Of a stretch of 64,000 bases of DNA, positions 38,301 through 50,041 are shown piece after piece; within the stretch, counting starts at the first letter, position 1, and every line of letters begins with the position of its first letter. The notes beneath the pieces are model-generated. The model made no database searches and was not told the DNA's origin. It saw only the letters and a list, made by a program, of their open reading frames with translations. This stretch comes from Ptychodera flava. Taxonomy: Eukaryota; Hemichordata; Enteropneusta; Ptychoderidae. Where the stretch lies: assembly GCF_041260155.1 (NCBI RefSeq), contig NC_091932.1:11209304-11273303 (forward strand), written 5' to 3'. The translations under genes and the position numbers were made by a program.

Positions 38301-40115
38301 ACATTAAGTTCTAGTCCGGACCAGAATTCAAATGTAAACTGCCGTATAATAAAGTCTAGACATACACAGGCAGAGTTGATAAGATTGTGTCATCTCAATG
38401 TGCTTAGGGAGTAGAACAAGAAACTGTAGTTGACTTTAAAAAAACAAAATAGTAAAAAAATTATGGCAAGTTACAGGGTACATGCTCTTTATAAGTGTTG
38501 TTGAATTTTTAATGTTCAATTTTTTGGTTTTGAATAAATCTGGTAGTATGTAGTCCATTCCATGACTATTTTCACAAGAATTTGTGACTCCTTGCCATTC
38601 CAATAGTCCATTAAGACCAGTAAATACTGATTGAGTTTTGTGTTGTAAACATTTTGTACTGGTCCGTACAACTCATTCCAGAGATTTGAATTTTGCAGAT
38701 CAGAAACTGATTCAGACTGTTAACAGCCACTTCAAAAGATTTTTTGGACCCTGGAGTTCAAAGGGTCAACCATAGTATAAAGTGTTACTGTGACCAATTA
38801 TTAAAAATGTAAGTTTTACTAAAACCTTTTTGTCATGTTTTTGAGAGAGAGAGAGAGGTAGGAGTCATTAGACATTAGTTCAGTTTACCCAGATCAAATT
38901 ATTAGAATTTTGCAGTACTGCATTGTAAGATTTTTGTGAACAAATACCTCATAGAATTTACTATAATATGAAATATGTGGATAAATCTTTATACTGTGAT
39001 AAATTAACAATTTATGTGGAATAAATGATAGAATGTGTGTGTAATGCGTATAGAATTATTCTGTTACTCATGTATTTTTAGTGATGAAAATTCTCAACAA
39101 AGTTGACTGTGGAACAACACAACACTGTCCTAGACAGTGTGTTTTGAATAGTGTCGGAGGAATTTACAGTCAGTGACTGTGTTTATTGGTCAGTGTTATG
39201 TCATCATTTTATTGTGTATAGCAGATTTTTAAATAAATTTTAGATGGAAGCCATCTTGCCTGGTTTTCTTCTCTTTTTTTTTGCAATGCATGGCTATGTC
39301 ATGTTTACACATTGACTCCTTGTTGCATGCACACTCACTCACTCACCCACTCACTACTTTAATTTGATCTACAGTAACTCTATCCCAGAGTAACCATGAT
39401 TGAGCAGACAAAAAATAACTACTGGTATGATTATTGAAAAGACAAACAAGGAATAAAAGTATTAAAATTGTGTGTCCCAAGCTTGACTGATTGGAATGAT
39501 GGAATAAATTTTTGGAGATCAAAATTTGAAAGAGCCTCCGTTAGCAGCTCAAAGTGTTGAGTAGTTTTTGTTAGCTAAGAACATTGAAGTTGTGATCATG
39601 AAGAACAGAATGTTCCTTATATATAGATGGATGAAAGTACAATGATCCAATCAATGATTGGCAGCATAATTGTCCACCATTTTGATGAGTGCAAAAGTGT
39701 TTTGAAATCTATGTCATATGTCATCACCATATAGCTTTCCCAACAGCCACAGGGAAAAACTGCTGACCCTCTGGATTACAAAGCTGAGCGCTTGCTGATC
39801 AACTGTTGCCGCCTTGATCTGACAAAGCTGACGAATATCTTTGCACCACATAACGTCCATGTAATTGCCAATCAGAAATTACACAGTACCAAGACAGCAA
39901 CAAGTCTGTAGCTTTTCATACTTTTAACCTACATTTCTTCCAAAAGCATTTTGATATACAAAGTACTAGCCCTTTCAAATGACACACTGTAAACAATATG
40001 TTACTGTTGACAAATGAATTCTGGTCCTGATTGAATTTCAGTTGACCTTTGACCTTGCATACAAGTTGTGTTGACAGCTTGAAGGCTGGGCATGTCATCA
40101 TTGTTTCGCGGAGAA
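35336..40115. other. non-coding stretch
   Basis: AT-rich. A mixed TA/CA/GT microsatellite lies at about 35860-35955. Repeat words similar to 3.95 and 34.27 kb recur at about 38.30-38.45 kb and 39.95-40.03 kb. No exon recognised. Confidence 0.4.
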
Positions 40116-40310
40116 CCATTTGATTTCTTTTTTTTTTTGGGGGGGGGGGGTATGGAGGAAATAGGTATGGGAGCAAATTTTTTTTTCCTGTCACAGTGAC
40201 AGCAATTTTTTTTTCTACTGTCAGAGCTGCATCAATTTTTTTTTTCCAAGTGGAGTAGCAATGCAAATTTTTTTTTCTTTGTCATCAAGTTTGTGATGCG
40301 TTGTATATAA
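40116..40310. repeat. spaced poly-T/poly-G repeat, orientation 1
   Basis: A G-run is followed by TATGGAGGA, then four T-runs of about ten bases spaced roughly 30 bases apart, each preceded by CAA or CAAA. The reverse complement of the same layout is at 43015-43165. Confidence 0.7.
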
Positions 40311-40682
40311 GGGAGCCGTCATTATTTACGGCCTGAAACTCAGAAATTTCAAGTGACCACCCCCCCCCCCACCCCCCCGTCAACCATGATGAATTTGAGT
40401 AACTCCCCTCTCTAACTCTGAAATTTTGACTGATCCCCCACTTAGAAAAGTTAAATACAAATACATGTATTTGTAAAATTTACAAAATACAGCAACAGTA
40501 AAGCCCTTTGAAATCCGGATGTACTCTGGTAGACTATCATCAGTTATCTCATGATGGTTCAAAAAAGGTGAACCCATCAAAATGAAATTGCAAGTCACAA
40601 TAAAATAAAGATATAAAAGCTCACGCAGTATCTAACCATACAGTATATTGTTTAATTTGGATGGGTATTATGACAGGGTTTT

Positions 40683-41664
40683 TAGTCCCCCCGGACACCG
40701 TCCGGGGGGACTTATAGGTTTGGTCATGTCCGTGCGTGCGTCCGTGCGTGTGTGCGTCCGTCCGTCCGTTCACGCAGATATTTCAGAGATGCCTGGAGCG
40801 ATTTCATTCAAACTTGGTACAAGGATTACTTCATATGTCATACAGATGCACGTTAATTTGTTTTTTGATACGATCCAATATGGCCGCCAGGCGGCCATTT
40901 TATTATGATTTTTTCATGTACAGAGCCATAACTCAGACATGTTGCAACCGATTTTATTCAAAGCTGGTACAAGGACATTGACCAATGTCATAGATATGCA
41001 CATCAATTTGTTTTGTGATACGATCCAATATGGCCGCCAGGCGGCCATTTTGTTACGATTTTTTCATGTACAGAGCCATAATTCAGGCATATCTCAACCG
41101 ATTTTATTCAAACTTTGTACAAGGACATTGACCTATGTCACACATATTCACGTCGATTTATTTTGTGATACAATTCAATATGGCCGCCAGGCGGCCATTT
41201 TATTACGATTTTTTCATGTACAAAGCCATTACTCAGGCATGCTTTAACTGATTTTATTCAAAGTTGGTACAAGGACATTGACCAATGTCATAGATATGCA
41301 CGTCAATTTTTCATGTGATACGATCTAATATGGCCGCCGTGCGGCCATTTTGTTACGATTTTTTTCATGTACAGAGCCATAACTCGGGCATATCTCAACG
41401 GATTTTATTCAAACTTAGTACAAGGACGTTGACCAATGTCATACATATTCACGTCGATTTGTTTTGTGATACGATTCAATATGGCCGCCAGGCGGCCATA
41501 TTATTACGATTTTTTCATGTCCTGAACTACAACTCAGACATGTATCAAGCGAGTTTATTCAAAAGTATTTTTATCATAGACCTAATGAAGAGGACTCTAT
41601 CCTCTCTGAGGACCTGTAATCAAAGTACCCATTAACAAGTGGGGACTGTGTCATCAACGATGAC
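40683..41664. mobile_element. HINE/pearl-like non-autonomous element with central 150-bp satellite
   Basis: Bounded by comparison with copy 1 of the host element, where GGTTTTCACTA is continuous. Here GGTTTT, then about 982 bases, then TTTTCACTA, so insertion was into a T-run. The left end carries a perfect 13-bp stem (AGTCCCCCCGGAC, loop ACC, 40684-40712), a GTCC/GTGC-rich block follows, and then about five tandem units of 149-151 bases begin near 40.77 kb. Each unit has TATGGCCGCCRKGCGGCCAT. GGGGACT near 41648 mirrors the AGTCCCC start. T-T insertion, hairpin end and central roughly 150-bp repeats are traits of Helentron-related HINEs and of bivalve 'pearl' elements. No Rep/helicase is encoded. 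Confidence 0.75.
40770..41560 (+). repeat. satellite array, about five units of 150 bp
   Basis: The landmark AATATGGCCGCC recurs at about 40877, 41027, 41178, 41327 and 41478, a spacing of 149-151 bases. The overlapping open frames that repeat DTIQYGRQAAILLRFFHVQ are a by-product of a unit length divisible by three. Confidence 0.93.
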
Positions 41665-43014
41665 TTTTCACTAGGATATCTGACCGGGCAGAATTTGAAA
41701 GTACAGGGGGAGAACACGTGAGAGGCTTAGGGGGAAAGTGTCACAGGGGCTTTCCCCTATCTTGCATGGAAAGTTTAAGATATTGGTGTATGCAATGGTG
41801 CAGTCTGGTGCGATCTGAGAGGTGTTGTTTAATTTTTTTTTACTAAGTGAAAGTGTTAGAACACCCCAAGGGGGAGAGCACGAGAGGGGGTTTCCCCTTC
41901 TCGTATTGGAAATTTTGGGAAATTGATGTGTTTAATGGTGCAATCTGAGAGGAATTTCAGGTTATTTTGCATTTGGTAAAACTGTTTGAAAATGACATTG
42001 AAAACACTGCAATATTTTTTTACATTTTATGCATGATCAGTGTTTGTGTCACAATATTCAACAACCAAACAATGACAATACAATTTGTAAAAAACAGTTC
42101 TGTTTGCCAGAGACTGAAGATAAATATACAGGAACGGAAAATCTGTGACCTTCTTGTGTCATTTCTCCAGCTGAAAGCTTCTAATGAAAAGCATGAATAT
42201 GATATGTTTAACTGTCAAAATGGTCATTGAACTGAGGTAAATGAAAACATGTTTCTGTGATAATAAAGGATGAATTCACAACAGTTCAGTTTTGTCCTAG
42301 ATCCTGTGAAAATTTTGAGACATTGATGTGCGCTACGGTGCAGTGTAGTGCAATCCGATAGGTATTTTAAATTTGTCTTTTACCAGTAACACTGTTAGAA
42401 GACCCAAGGGGGAGAGCACCAGAGGGGGTGCCCCCCTCTCGCATTGAAAATTTTGAGAAATGGATGTGTGCAATGGTGCAATCTGAGATGTGTTTCAATT
42501 TATTTCGCCAAAAAAAATTGAGTAACCCCGTCCCCCTTCTTCCTCTCCACATTTTGAGTAACGCCCCCTGAAGTTTTCAATTTTTTTAGTGACCCTCTCC
42601 CTTGTATTTCATTGCATTTGTTGTTCCACAATTTTTCATCGTCAACTTGTACATCTTCCTAATATATTTATATTGAGAGAATAATATATTGATTTTAACA
42701 CTAGTTTATCGACTCCTGTCTTGTGTTTTAAAATTTTCACAATTTACAGAAGTCAAAAGTCCCCTTTAGATAGTGCCTATGCCATTGAGATATTGCAACA
42801 GAAATCATTTCTTGGGTCAGAAAAGGGAAGGAAAACATTGAGTGTGCACACTGAGGTGTAAGTAGACCTATGTAGTGCATGCTTATATCATAAGTGCTGG
42901 GAAAAACATAAGAATTGTTTGTGGTAAAAACATTTGCGCCGCCTATGGCGGCGCGCCAGCAAAGAATACATGAGAATAGGGTTTCCAAATTTTGCTAATT
43001 TCTGGTGCATTGTG

Positions 43015-43165
43015 ACAATTTTTTTTTTCACTTCTGTCTGTTATGACAATTTTTTTTTTCTCAGGTCATGGCAGGATCAATTTTTTTTTTCTTCTATCTC
43101 ACCTGGCGACAAATTTTTTTTTCTCAAAATCCTCCATACCCCCCCCCCCAGAAATCAAATGGTGT
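43015..43165. repeat. spaced poly-T/poly-C repeat, orientation 2
   Basis: Four T-runs of about ten bases separated by about 30 bases, then CCTCCATACCCCCCCCC and AGAAATCAAATGG. It matches the reverse complement of the start of 40116-40310 (CCATTTGATTTC, G-run, TATGGAGG). Confidence 0.7.
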
Positions 43166-45738
43166 TCCCCTTCATAAGAAGGAAACACTACTGCATTACT
43201 CCAGAACACAAATTACTGAAGAAAGTACCAAAACTTACAGCTACTACAGCTTTACAAAATAAAGAGAGCAACAGATGTACATTTGTTGGAAATACATTTA
43301 TTTCTTTTCTTGTAAACTTCAACATTACTGCACAAAAGCGTTCATGTACCGGTACATGTACATTTAGTAAAAACATACCTGGTACAAGAAATTCCTAAAT
43401 TGACAAAATGGAGTTTGAATGTTAGCAGGCAAAGTATCTGGTATTTGGAAAAACTTCTTTTTTCTGAACCAGCTGTATTCAAAACTACATTGCCAAAAAT
43501 TCCACAAGGAGAGAAAAATCAATGTCTGTATTTCTTAGGTCATTGTTGCTAGCACATCCACATCCTCAATTAAAATACGTTCTAATTATACACAAAGCAT
43601 TTTTCTTTGCAGAGACTGACAAATGTATGATCAAAGAATTTTCCTCCGCTGATAAACGTTTGTGGGTCTGTTTTTATATTTACTATATGAATATGGGTAG
43701 ACTGAAGATCTCAAGGGTGCTCTCTATCCTCTGGGGGAGCGTTGAGAGCACTGCCGAGTGAATGAATCTTTCAGTCAAGGGTACAGGCTATGGATATGAT
43801 TGCAAAATTGATTGTGTTTGGACAGCAGTTTCTACCACAGCTCCAAGTTGAGTCACCTCACAATCACAGCGTTACCAAAGTTAGTTGTAACACTGAAGTC
43901 AGTGTTGTTAAAATTTTTGAAGATTGTCAGATAGGCATTAAGAATCAAAATTGGATACTTGCTTCAATATCATATCGCATCAGTATGGGAAATGTTTTGA
44001 TATCATGCATAAACAATGGTCCCAAATGAGACATAGACAAAACTGGCTAACTAAATCTGATTAATTTAATGTCATTTCTATGGATTTGTTGGCAACACTG
44101 TTTTGGTTTTATGGCTGGTCCGGTCTATGCATCCAAGGTTTGGAAAACCCAGGCAAGTATAAAAGTAGCACACACTTCATAATTTTATATTCCAATTTGA
44201 AACTCCTCTTTTGTAGTGGTTTTTCACCAAGTGTTCATGTTATATGTCATACTTCCATCATTTCTTCCCATCAGTTTTACACATTTTTTTTTTTTCAAAA
44301 GCATAAAACTTACACAGCATAATATACAGCATATTGAGATTATTTTTGATGTAACACGCTACTCACGAAATAAATATAAGTAGAAATATGGGAGGAACAA
44401 AAGCAATTTTTCTGCTGTCCCCTGGCCTAATGATAATTATTCTTACCCTGCAAGCTTAATCTGTCACCATCCTGTCAAGTTGTTTTTAACCGGTATGGCA
44501 CAACACGATCCACGTGTTGCAATGTAACAAAGACTTAAAAATTTGAAGGCCCCTTGAAAACACAGATACTGTCAAGATGATTTTACTGACTTGCCTTGCT
44601 ATGATATACATTCAAAGAATGTGAAAATACATGTAGACATAGTGGTGGCTCAATGCCACTTGTACTTTTCAGCTGGCATCTGACAGACCTGGCAGAATAA
44701 GGCAGAATAAGGGTTGATGGTAGAGGATATAAAATGGATTGGGTACGTACTTTCCCTGTTCCTGTTACTAGAAAGATGTCCCCCACCCTAATTTGGAAAA
44801 AAATTGTTGGTTCTTAAATTGAAAATTAAGAGTGAAGGAAAAGCACAGGATTTATCTCATACACGATATGTGCATAAATCATATGCAAGACAAAAATTTC
44901 TTGTCGACAGATTTGCACAATATGATAATCCACAAAACCAGTTCATTTTTGCTTGGTTTGCATCAAGTCTTGCATCAAAACCTAGCAGAAATTTGCTTGT
45001 TCCTCATACATTGACACCCTAGTATTATCTGGAATTTTTTGTCTTTACATTCAAACAATATAAAAAATAATTATTTTCAATTTACAGTAAAACAGTGGTA
45101 TGTTTACGGAAATTCAGCTTTCTGACACAACACTCAAATTCTCCATCTCTTTTCCTAAACCTGTTCAAAGTTGCCTAGATACAAAGCATGGGTCAGGGAT
45201 GAGTACTTGTCCTGGTTTAGCATAACATGCAGGGTATGATGAGGCCAGAGTAAGTTCTTTGTTTCGTATTCTCTCGTGCATAGATTTTCAAAGTTTTTCA
45301 TGGGGAGAAAGAACACACTTTTCATGCAGAATTTGTCAGCACTCGTGATATTCTGTCACAAAATCAAGCTATAACTTTTATATTTCAACAAAATTCTTCT
45401 TCAGGGTAGTCATATTACAACCATTGAACCATTTGTTGATGTAAAATGGTTCCCTATAGCAGCATATTATGACAGAATGTGTATGTTAGATGAGAAAATA
45501 CAATAAAAGAAAATTAATTTTGTGCCAAATTTTTCTTATGTGCTTTTAACCAGATATCCATCCTTTTGCAATTTTAAAAAGGTGCAAAACAAAGTATTTA
45601 CATAATTTGGCCTTACTACACTGAACAAAAGGCAACGTTTATCTCAAACAGTGACCCTGGCTTCTGAAGAAAAGCTGAAAGCTGACCTTATTTGTTAAAA
45701 TTCACAAAATATGTCAGTTCTAAAGATACTTCTTTTTT
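43166..45738. other. non-coding stretch, includes the RTF2 3' flank
   Basis: Short open frames only, with no domain or splice support. The part next to 45738 should hold the 3' UTR of the minus-strand RTF2 gene. Confidence 0.4.
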
Positions 45739-46013
45739 TTAATTATAATATGGGTTATAAGTCACCCAGTGTGGCTGGTCTTTCTTTTTCTCCTTCTCTT
45801 TATCAAAGAATAGAGATTTGTACGCCTGGCTCTTCTTCACATCGTACGTCAATTTTTTCTCACCACTTGCAGACGTTGAGCTACCGTTGCTGAGCTTTGA
45901 TTTACCATTTGTCATTTTCACATCTCCATTTGATGTTCTTTTTGAAGTGCTTGGTTCACCTTCTTTCCGGGGAAGTTTATTCGGTTTTGGTCCGGCAGAC
46001 GTGCTGGGAATGT
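45739..46013 (-). CDS. RTF2: RTF2 (replication termination factor 2 homolog), last coding exon only
   Basis: Terminal exon of 275 bases after a good acceptor (TTTTTTTATGCAG), encoding 90 residues to a TAA stop. It starts with a low-complexity linker rich in Ser, Lys, Gly and Asn (IPSTSAGPKPNKLPRK onwards) and ends with the diagnostic RTF2 tail: SQAYKSLF, a Lys/Glu-rich stretch and HWVTYNPYYN, against EAYKSLF...HWVTHTSYCF in the human protein. RTF2 is a nuclear protein with two RING-like zinc-binding halves in its N-terminal part that acts at stalled replication forks and is removed with the proteasome shuttles DDI1/2. That N-terminal part must lie on exons at higher coordinates on this strand; none was identified by eye in the window, so the gene is partial here. 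Confidence 0.85.
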
Positions 46014-46071
46014 CTGCATAAAAAAAGTAATGAAAACATTGAGGTTTTATATGTGTTTTGCACATTCTTAA

Positions 46072-46156
46072 CCCTTTCATCACCATGGTTTGGTCCAAAG
46101 CCATTGTTATCAATGGTGAGTGTGGACTTGTTTACTGAAAGTCAGGGCTGAACAGG
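46072..46156 (+). mobile_element. 85-bp TTAA-flanked MITE, copy 1
   Basis: Flanked by TTAA at both ends (46068-46071 and 46157-46160). It starts CCCTTTCATCACCATGG and ends GGGCTGAACAGG. It aligns along its length with 52071-52154 (shared CAATGGTGAGTGTGGAC), and fragments occur at 23.95 and 28.7 kb. A TTAA target with CCC start suits a piggyBac-type miniature element. It lies in the RTF2 intron upstream of its last exon. Confidence 0.65.
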
Positions 46157-46439
46157 TTAAATTGCCCTAACATCACAGGTATTAAAAAAGTTTGACTTAA
46201 GTGTACAATGTAATGTTGTGGCCATCTGAGACTTTATTTGCAATAAATTGTATTCAATTATGAATGAGATTCTCTGATGATGTAGTCTAGAATTACAATG
46301 TCTCATACTACTACTGGAGAGAATAATTGACAAATAATGCAACTGAATACAGTTTGTCAAGCTAAATTTGCTGGCAAAAAAGAAAACTTTCCTGGAATGT
46401 TAATTTGCAAAATTTAATTTTACAGGATATCTAAGGACT

Positions 46440-46590
46440 TAATCTGACCTGAAAAAAAAAATCCAGTGACCCCACTTGACCTGAAAAGGGGGCATCCAAT
46501 GACCACACTTAACCTGAAAAGAGGACATCCAATGACCTCACCTGACCTGACTTGAAAACAGGACATGGTGACATCACCTGGCCGATATTT
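46440..46590 (+). repeat. tandem repeat, about four units of 34-38 bp
   Basis: Variants of CCTGAAAAGAGGACATCCAA followed by TGACC and CACTTAA occur about four times in a row. Confidence 0.75.
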
Positions 46591-46859
46591 TATGTCCTCA
46601 TTCCTACAGGGTTATAAGATACATTACAACCATACATACTGTATTTTACTTTAATCGCAGGTAATAGCATATTCAAAGCTTCTTGTTTCCTTTTGAGGAA
46701 GTTCTTATCTGAAAACAAATCTTTCCCTTTCAAGTTACAGAAAATGACAATGTACTCGTTGAATTCTGCAATTGCTCTAAAAACGGAACATCTTGAATTG
46801 ATGACCCACTTTACAGCATCAACACGACTGACACAATGCATCCAGAGCTGTGTTGACAT
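46590..46859 (-). pseudogene. possible fragment of a hAT-family transposase or ZMYM/ZBED-like protein
   Basis: An open frame of about 89 codons contains QLWMHCVSRVDAVKWVI and a following hydrophobic stretch, recalling the 'TRWxSRxDAV' segment of hAT-derived proteins. The invariant TRW is not intact, and no zinc finger or catalytic segment was found beside it. An alternative reading is an exon of an unknown minus-strand gene: a possible donor (ATTAAA|GTAAAA) follows LLPAIK. Weak call. Confidence 0.25.
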
Positions 46860-46899
46860 CCTGTCTCCAAGTACAATTCACTATCTTTATTTGTGAAGT

Positions 46900-47860
46900 G
46901 ATTGCAGTTATTGATTTTGATACACAATTGAAATGACCCTGTCACAATGAACAACCAGTGCACCACTTAAAACAAATGTGATTAAGGGGGTGCTGCACCC
47001 AACACAGCGTATTTTGCTCAAAATCATTTTGCAAATATTCATTCAATTTTAATTAATTTGTTAACCCAAGATTAAAACATTAGTTGGGTTCACCTTTTAC
47101 CTTGTTAAGCAGTCATAAGTTACATGATACAGAAGTCTTAATTTATGCAAATGTATGCAAATAACCAAATTTCCTGGCTTCTCTTTTCTCCCAATTTCAA
47201 GCTTTCCAAAGAATTTAACTCCACTCTGGCTGGGTCAAATTTTCAGAAATTTTCATATTATGTTCTTTAAATGCTATATAAAAAAACAACTACTTTCTTT
47301 GACAATAAAATTCTTACATTTTGAATAAGAGGCATGAATTTCGCTAAACATGTTTTTAATCACTAGAGTATCAGTCCTTCAACCCTTGCCATTTTAGAAT
47401 GAGGATAGATAATGCAAAATAAAATAGTCGTTTTTTTCTACATATACTCTTCTTTCAAATGAAATATTACCATTTCAGAAAATAGTATCAAGTTTTTGAC
47501 TTACATTAAAGTTTACCATTAATACCAAAAATTGAGGTTTTTACTCCAAACAAACATACACTCCCTTCATCTTTCGAGTAAACTACTGCAACCATACTAA
47601 ACTTTAGATTCTCTGCTTTTTTGAAAATATATAGTTATGAGGGGGTTTCCTTGTCATCTTAGATGAAAAATATTCCTTTGAAAAAAAACTGTGTTGGCAA
47701 CGTGCAGCTCAACCTTACGTCTGTTTTGTGTCTTTCTCATAAAATATTGAAAGAACTGCAGTGTCACTTTATACAATGGCGATATATTGTGTACAGCAAT
47801 TGAAAGCGCCCTCTATATCTTAGGCATGCACATTCTGTTCTTTTTTTAGAACTGGGGATT
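46900..47860. other. non-coding stretch
   Basis: AT-rich, with no exon recognised. It is likely the promoter-side flank of the first small DED-like gene. Confidence 0.4.
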
Positions 47861-47988
47861 TCCAAATTACAGACAAAGAAGAGCTTATTACAGTAGGGCA
47901 CTGAAATCTACTGTTGTTTGCAACTTGAAGAAACAGACAAACTACGGACTGGACTTTCTGACAGACAGGTCAATACGAAGACTTCAGA
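47860..47988 (+). other. candidate 5'-UTR exon of DED-like gene 1
   Basis: GC-richer block ending in a consensus donor (CTTCAGA|GTAAGT). The coding exon's own acceptor lies at 48681, so an upstream non-coding exon is required somewhere; this is the best candidate. Its 5' limit is arbitrary. Confidence 0.4.
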
Positions 47989-48749
47989 GTAAGTTAATTT
48001 TTATCCAGTGACACAAAACACATTTTGGAGAGTTACATGTATGCCGATATAGATCACTTTCAAGTATCAGCTAGTATTCACATGAAACCAATGACCACAT
48101 GGCCTTCCAATCATCAAGTTCATGCATCTTGTATGATTATCAGTTTCACATTTGTACATTATCTGCTAAATATGGTTCACCTACTGCCTAGAGTTTTTCT
48201 ATGTCTTCTGTGTTCTGCCAATGGCAATACATTTAAAATGATAAAAAAACACAGAGAGAAAGCCAAAAATCCATTGAATGCCGTATCCAGTTACCGGTAT
48301 ATACTGGTCTGATATGGCAGGTTCAGGGGTCAGCGAATGAACACTGTCACAACAAATACAAAGGAAGCAAGAAACAGTTTACATGCTCCCTATTAAAGTG
48401 TAAATTTTGAATTCAAAATGCAATATTACAGCTACGAGTTTGTTTTCATATTTATTCCCCTATAAAGGTGGCTAATATGTATGAATTTAACATCACAATT
48501 TTACACTGCTAAAGTGAAGCATAGCTTCATATGTAGAAACCATTTTATTAATAATCCACTGAAACCATAACCATAAACTATAAACTTCACACATAACAAA
48601 GACTTATGGAGAAATCTAACCAGATTTATTGTTGCTGAACCCTTGATATGACAAGTTGTCTTTTCTTGCCCTTTACCATAGCAAGCTGATACACTGGGTG
48701 ACCTGTGATTGATCTTCCTTGGTAAATTTATCCTGTCTGAGCTGAAACC

Positions 48750-50041
48750 ATGGCCTCAAGCTTAATAGACCCAATGAATGTATGTTTATACGAGGTGGCT
48801 GAGGAAATTGTCAGAGGTAAGGACAAACAAAATCTTAAAGGGAGAATAGCTGTAACTGTTGATAATATTTGTTCTGGAAACAAGTACACTTTATTCTTCT
48901 TGACCCAGTGGTTTGTTGAAATGCAAATTATTACATCAGTGCCTGCTATATCAAATGTTACACGCCTCATAGGATTCCATGGTAAATTGTTGATGACATT
49001 GACAAAACTATGCATAAAAAGTCGATAAACTGCATAACAGTGATTTAAATAGTTCAAAGGGCTGTTCAATGATGAATATCATTCTATTTTTCTAACATGA
49101 AAATAAAGCATATAATTATTATTTGCAAACACAGACCAAAACATTTGGAGAGAAAACTACGTAAAAGAGGCATGCAATAAAACATTACAGCCCAAACAAG
49201 GGACTATGTACCCTCCAAGCAGGAGACCAGAGCCCTCCAGATGCCAAGGAAACAGTCACCTACCCTCGAGCACATAGTCCCTCATTTGGGCTACATAGTA
49301 TTATTTCTACTAGCCTTCCAAACACAATGTCTTGTGAACAACAAATCAATGCTGTTGTTGACAGAGTAATTCTACCCTGCACTTGTTATATGTTTTCAGA
49401 CAAATGAACTATAAAACTTCACAAATCACAACAAGAGGAATCTTCTATCGTATGATATCTGAAGTCACATGTCTTGTATAAACCAAAGTCCAGCTCACTC
49501 AGATTTTTGAAACTTGCAGAGTGGGATTGACGTTGTTCATTGCCATGCCACTGAGTAAAACACCACTTCATTTGTGCAAGTGATATTCATTGCGACTAGT
49601 GAGGTTCAAGCTTAGCTTACACAGATTAGAACTCATGAGATATCACTTATCGTAATGATGACTTTGATTCAAAAACCAACAAAAAACAGTTTGGTTCAGT
49701 GTCCAAGACCACAAAACAAATTTCGGGGAAAGATATCCCCTTTAAACTTGCACCAACATCTTGAGTGATGATTGATATTGCTTTCTTCTCATCTTTCAGA
49801 GGAGTACTTAAATATGATTGAACTGTGTGGAGGTTCAAAGCCTCTTATTTGCAAACGAGACAGGGAAATCTTGAAAAATGGGGAGAATGGACACTGGAGT
49901 GCTATGCAACTATTTAACAAGTTGATCGAGAGAGGATACTTATCCAAGACCAACCCAGACATTCTCATTGACCTTTTGAAAAGTATCAAAAGACATACTC
50001 TGGCTGATCAAGTCAAGATCCGCTTTGAAAAAGGATTTTGA
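48750..50041 (+). CDS. small death effector domain (DED)-like protein, gene 1 (two coding exons)
   Basis: Exon 48750-48816 (the exon itself begins at 48682 after TTTACCATAG; donor AGAG|GTAAGG) joins exon 49800-50041 (acceptor CTCATCTTTCAG) in phase, giving 102 residues. The first exon ends EVAEEIVR and the second gives EEYLNMIELCGGSKPLI, then AMQLFNKLIERGYLS, DILIDLLKSI and KRHTLADQV. The spacing and pattern (LF.kLierGyLS...d.LidLLk.I.R..L) match the second half of a death effector domain, including helices 4-6. The protein is one domain long with no caspase, kinase or NACHT part. DEDs bind other DEDs in apoptotic and inflammatory complexes; DED-only proteins often act as adaptors or inhibitors. 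Function here is inference. A CARD or pyrin-type fold cannot be fully excluded. The start context CTGAAACCATGG is strong. Confidence 0.68.
48817..49799 (+). other. intron of DED-like gene 1
   Basis: 983 bases. It contains the palindromic unit at 49189-49292. It sits at the same codon and phase as the 6.1-kb intron of gene 2. Confidence 0.8.
49189..49292. repeat. inverted repeat, 21-bp arms
   Basis: AGCCCAAACAAGGGACTATG (from 49189) and CATAGTCCCTCATTTGGGCT (to 49292) pair with about two mismatches, around roughly 60 bases. It may be a miniature foldback unit. Confidence 0.75.

Larger units (their letters stand above)
40311..42600. mobile_element. TIR element with C-rich subterminal repeats (copy 2), interrupted by a satellite-bearing element
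   Basis: Starts GGGAGCCGTCATTATTTACG, like copy 1 at 27026, and follows it through TGAATTTGAGTAACTCCCC, ATACATGTATTTGTAAAATT and the repeated GATGTGTGCAATGGTGCA units. The right terminal inverted repeat was not found, so the end is approximate. The insertion at 40683-41664 splits a stretch that is continuous in copy 1 near 28240. Confidence 0.7.

Noticed and set aside
40648-41635. Chain of plus-strand frames repeating DTIQYGRQAAILL
   Set aside because: The 150-bp satellite unit is a multiple of three, so frames repeat automatically. Unit lengths of 149 and 151 break them.
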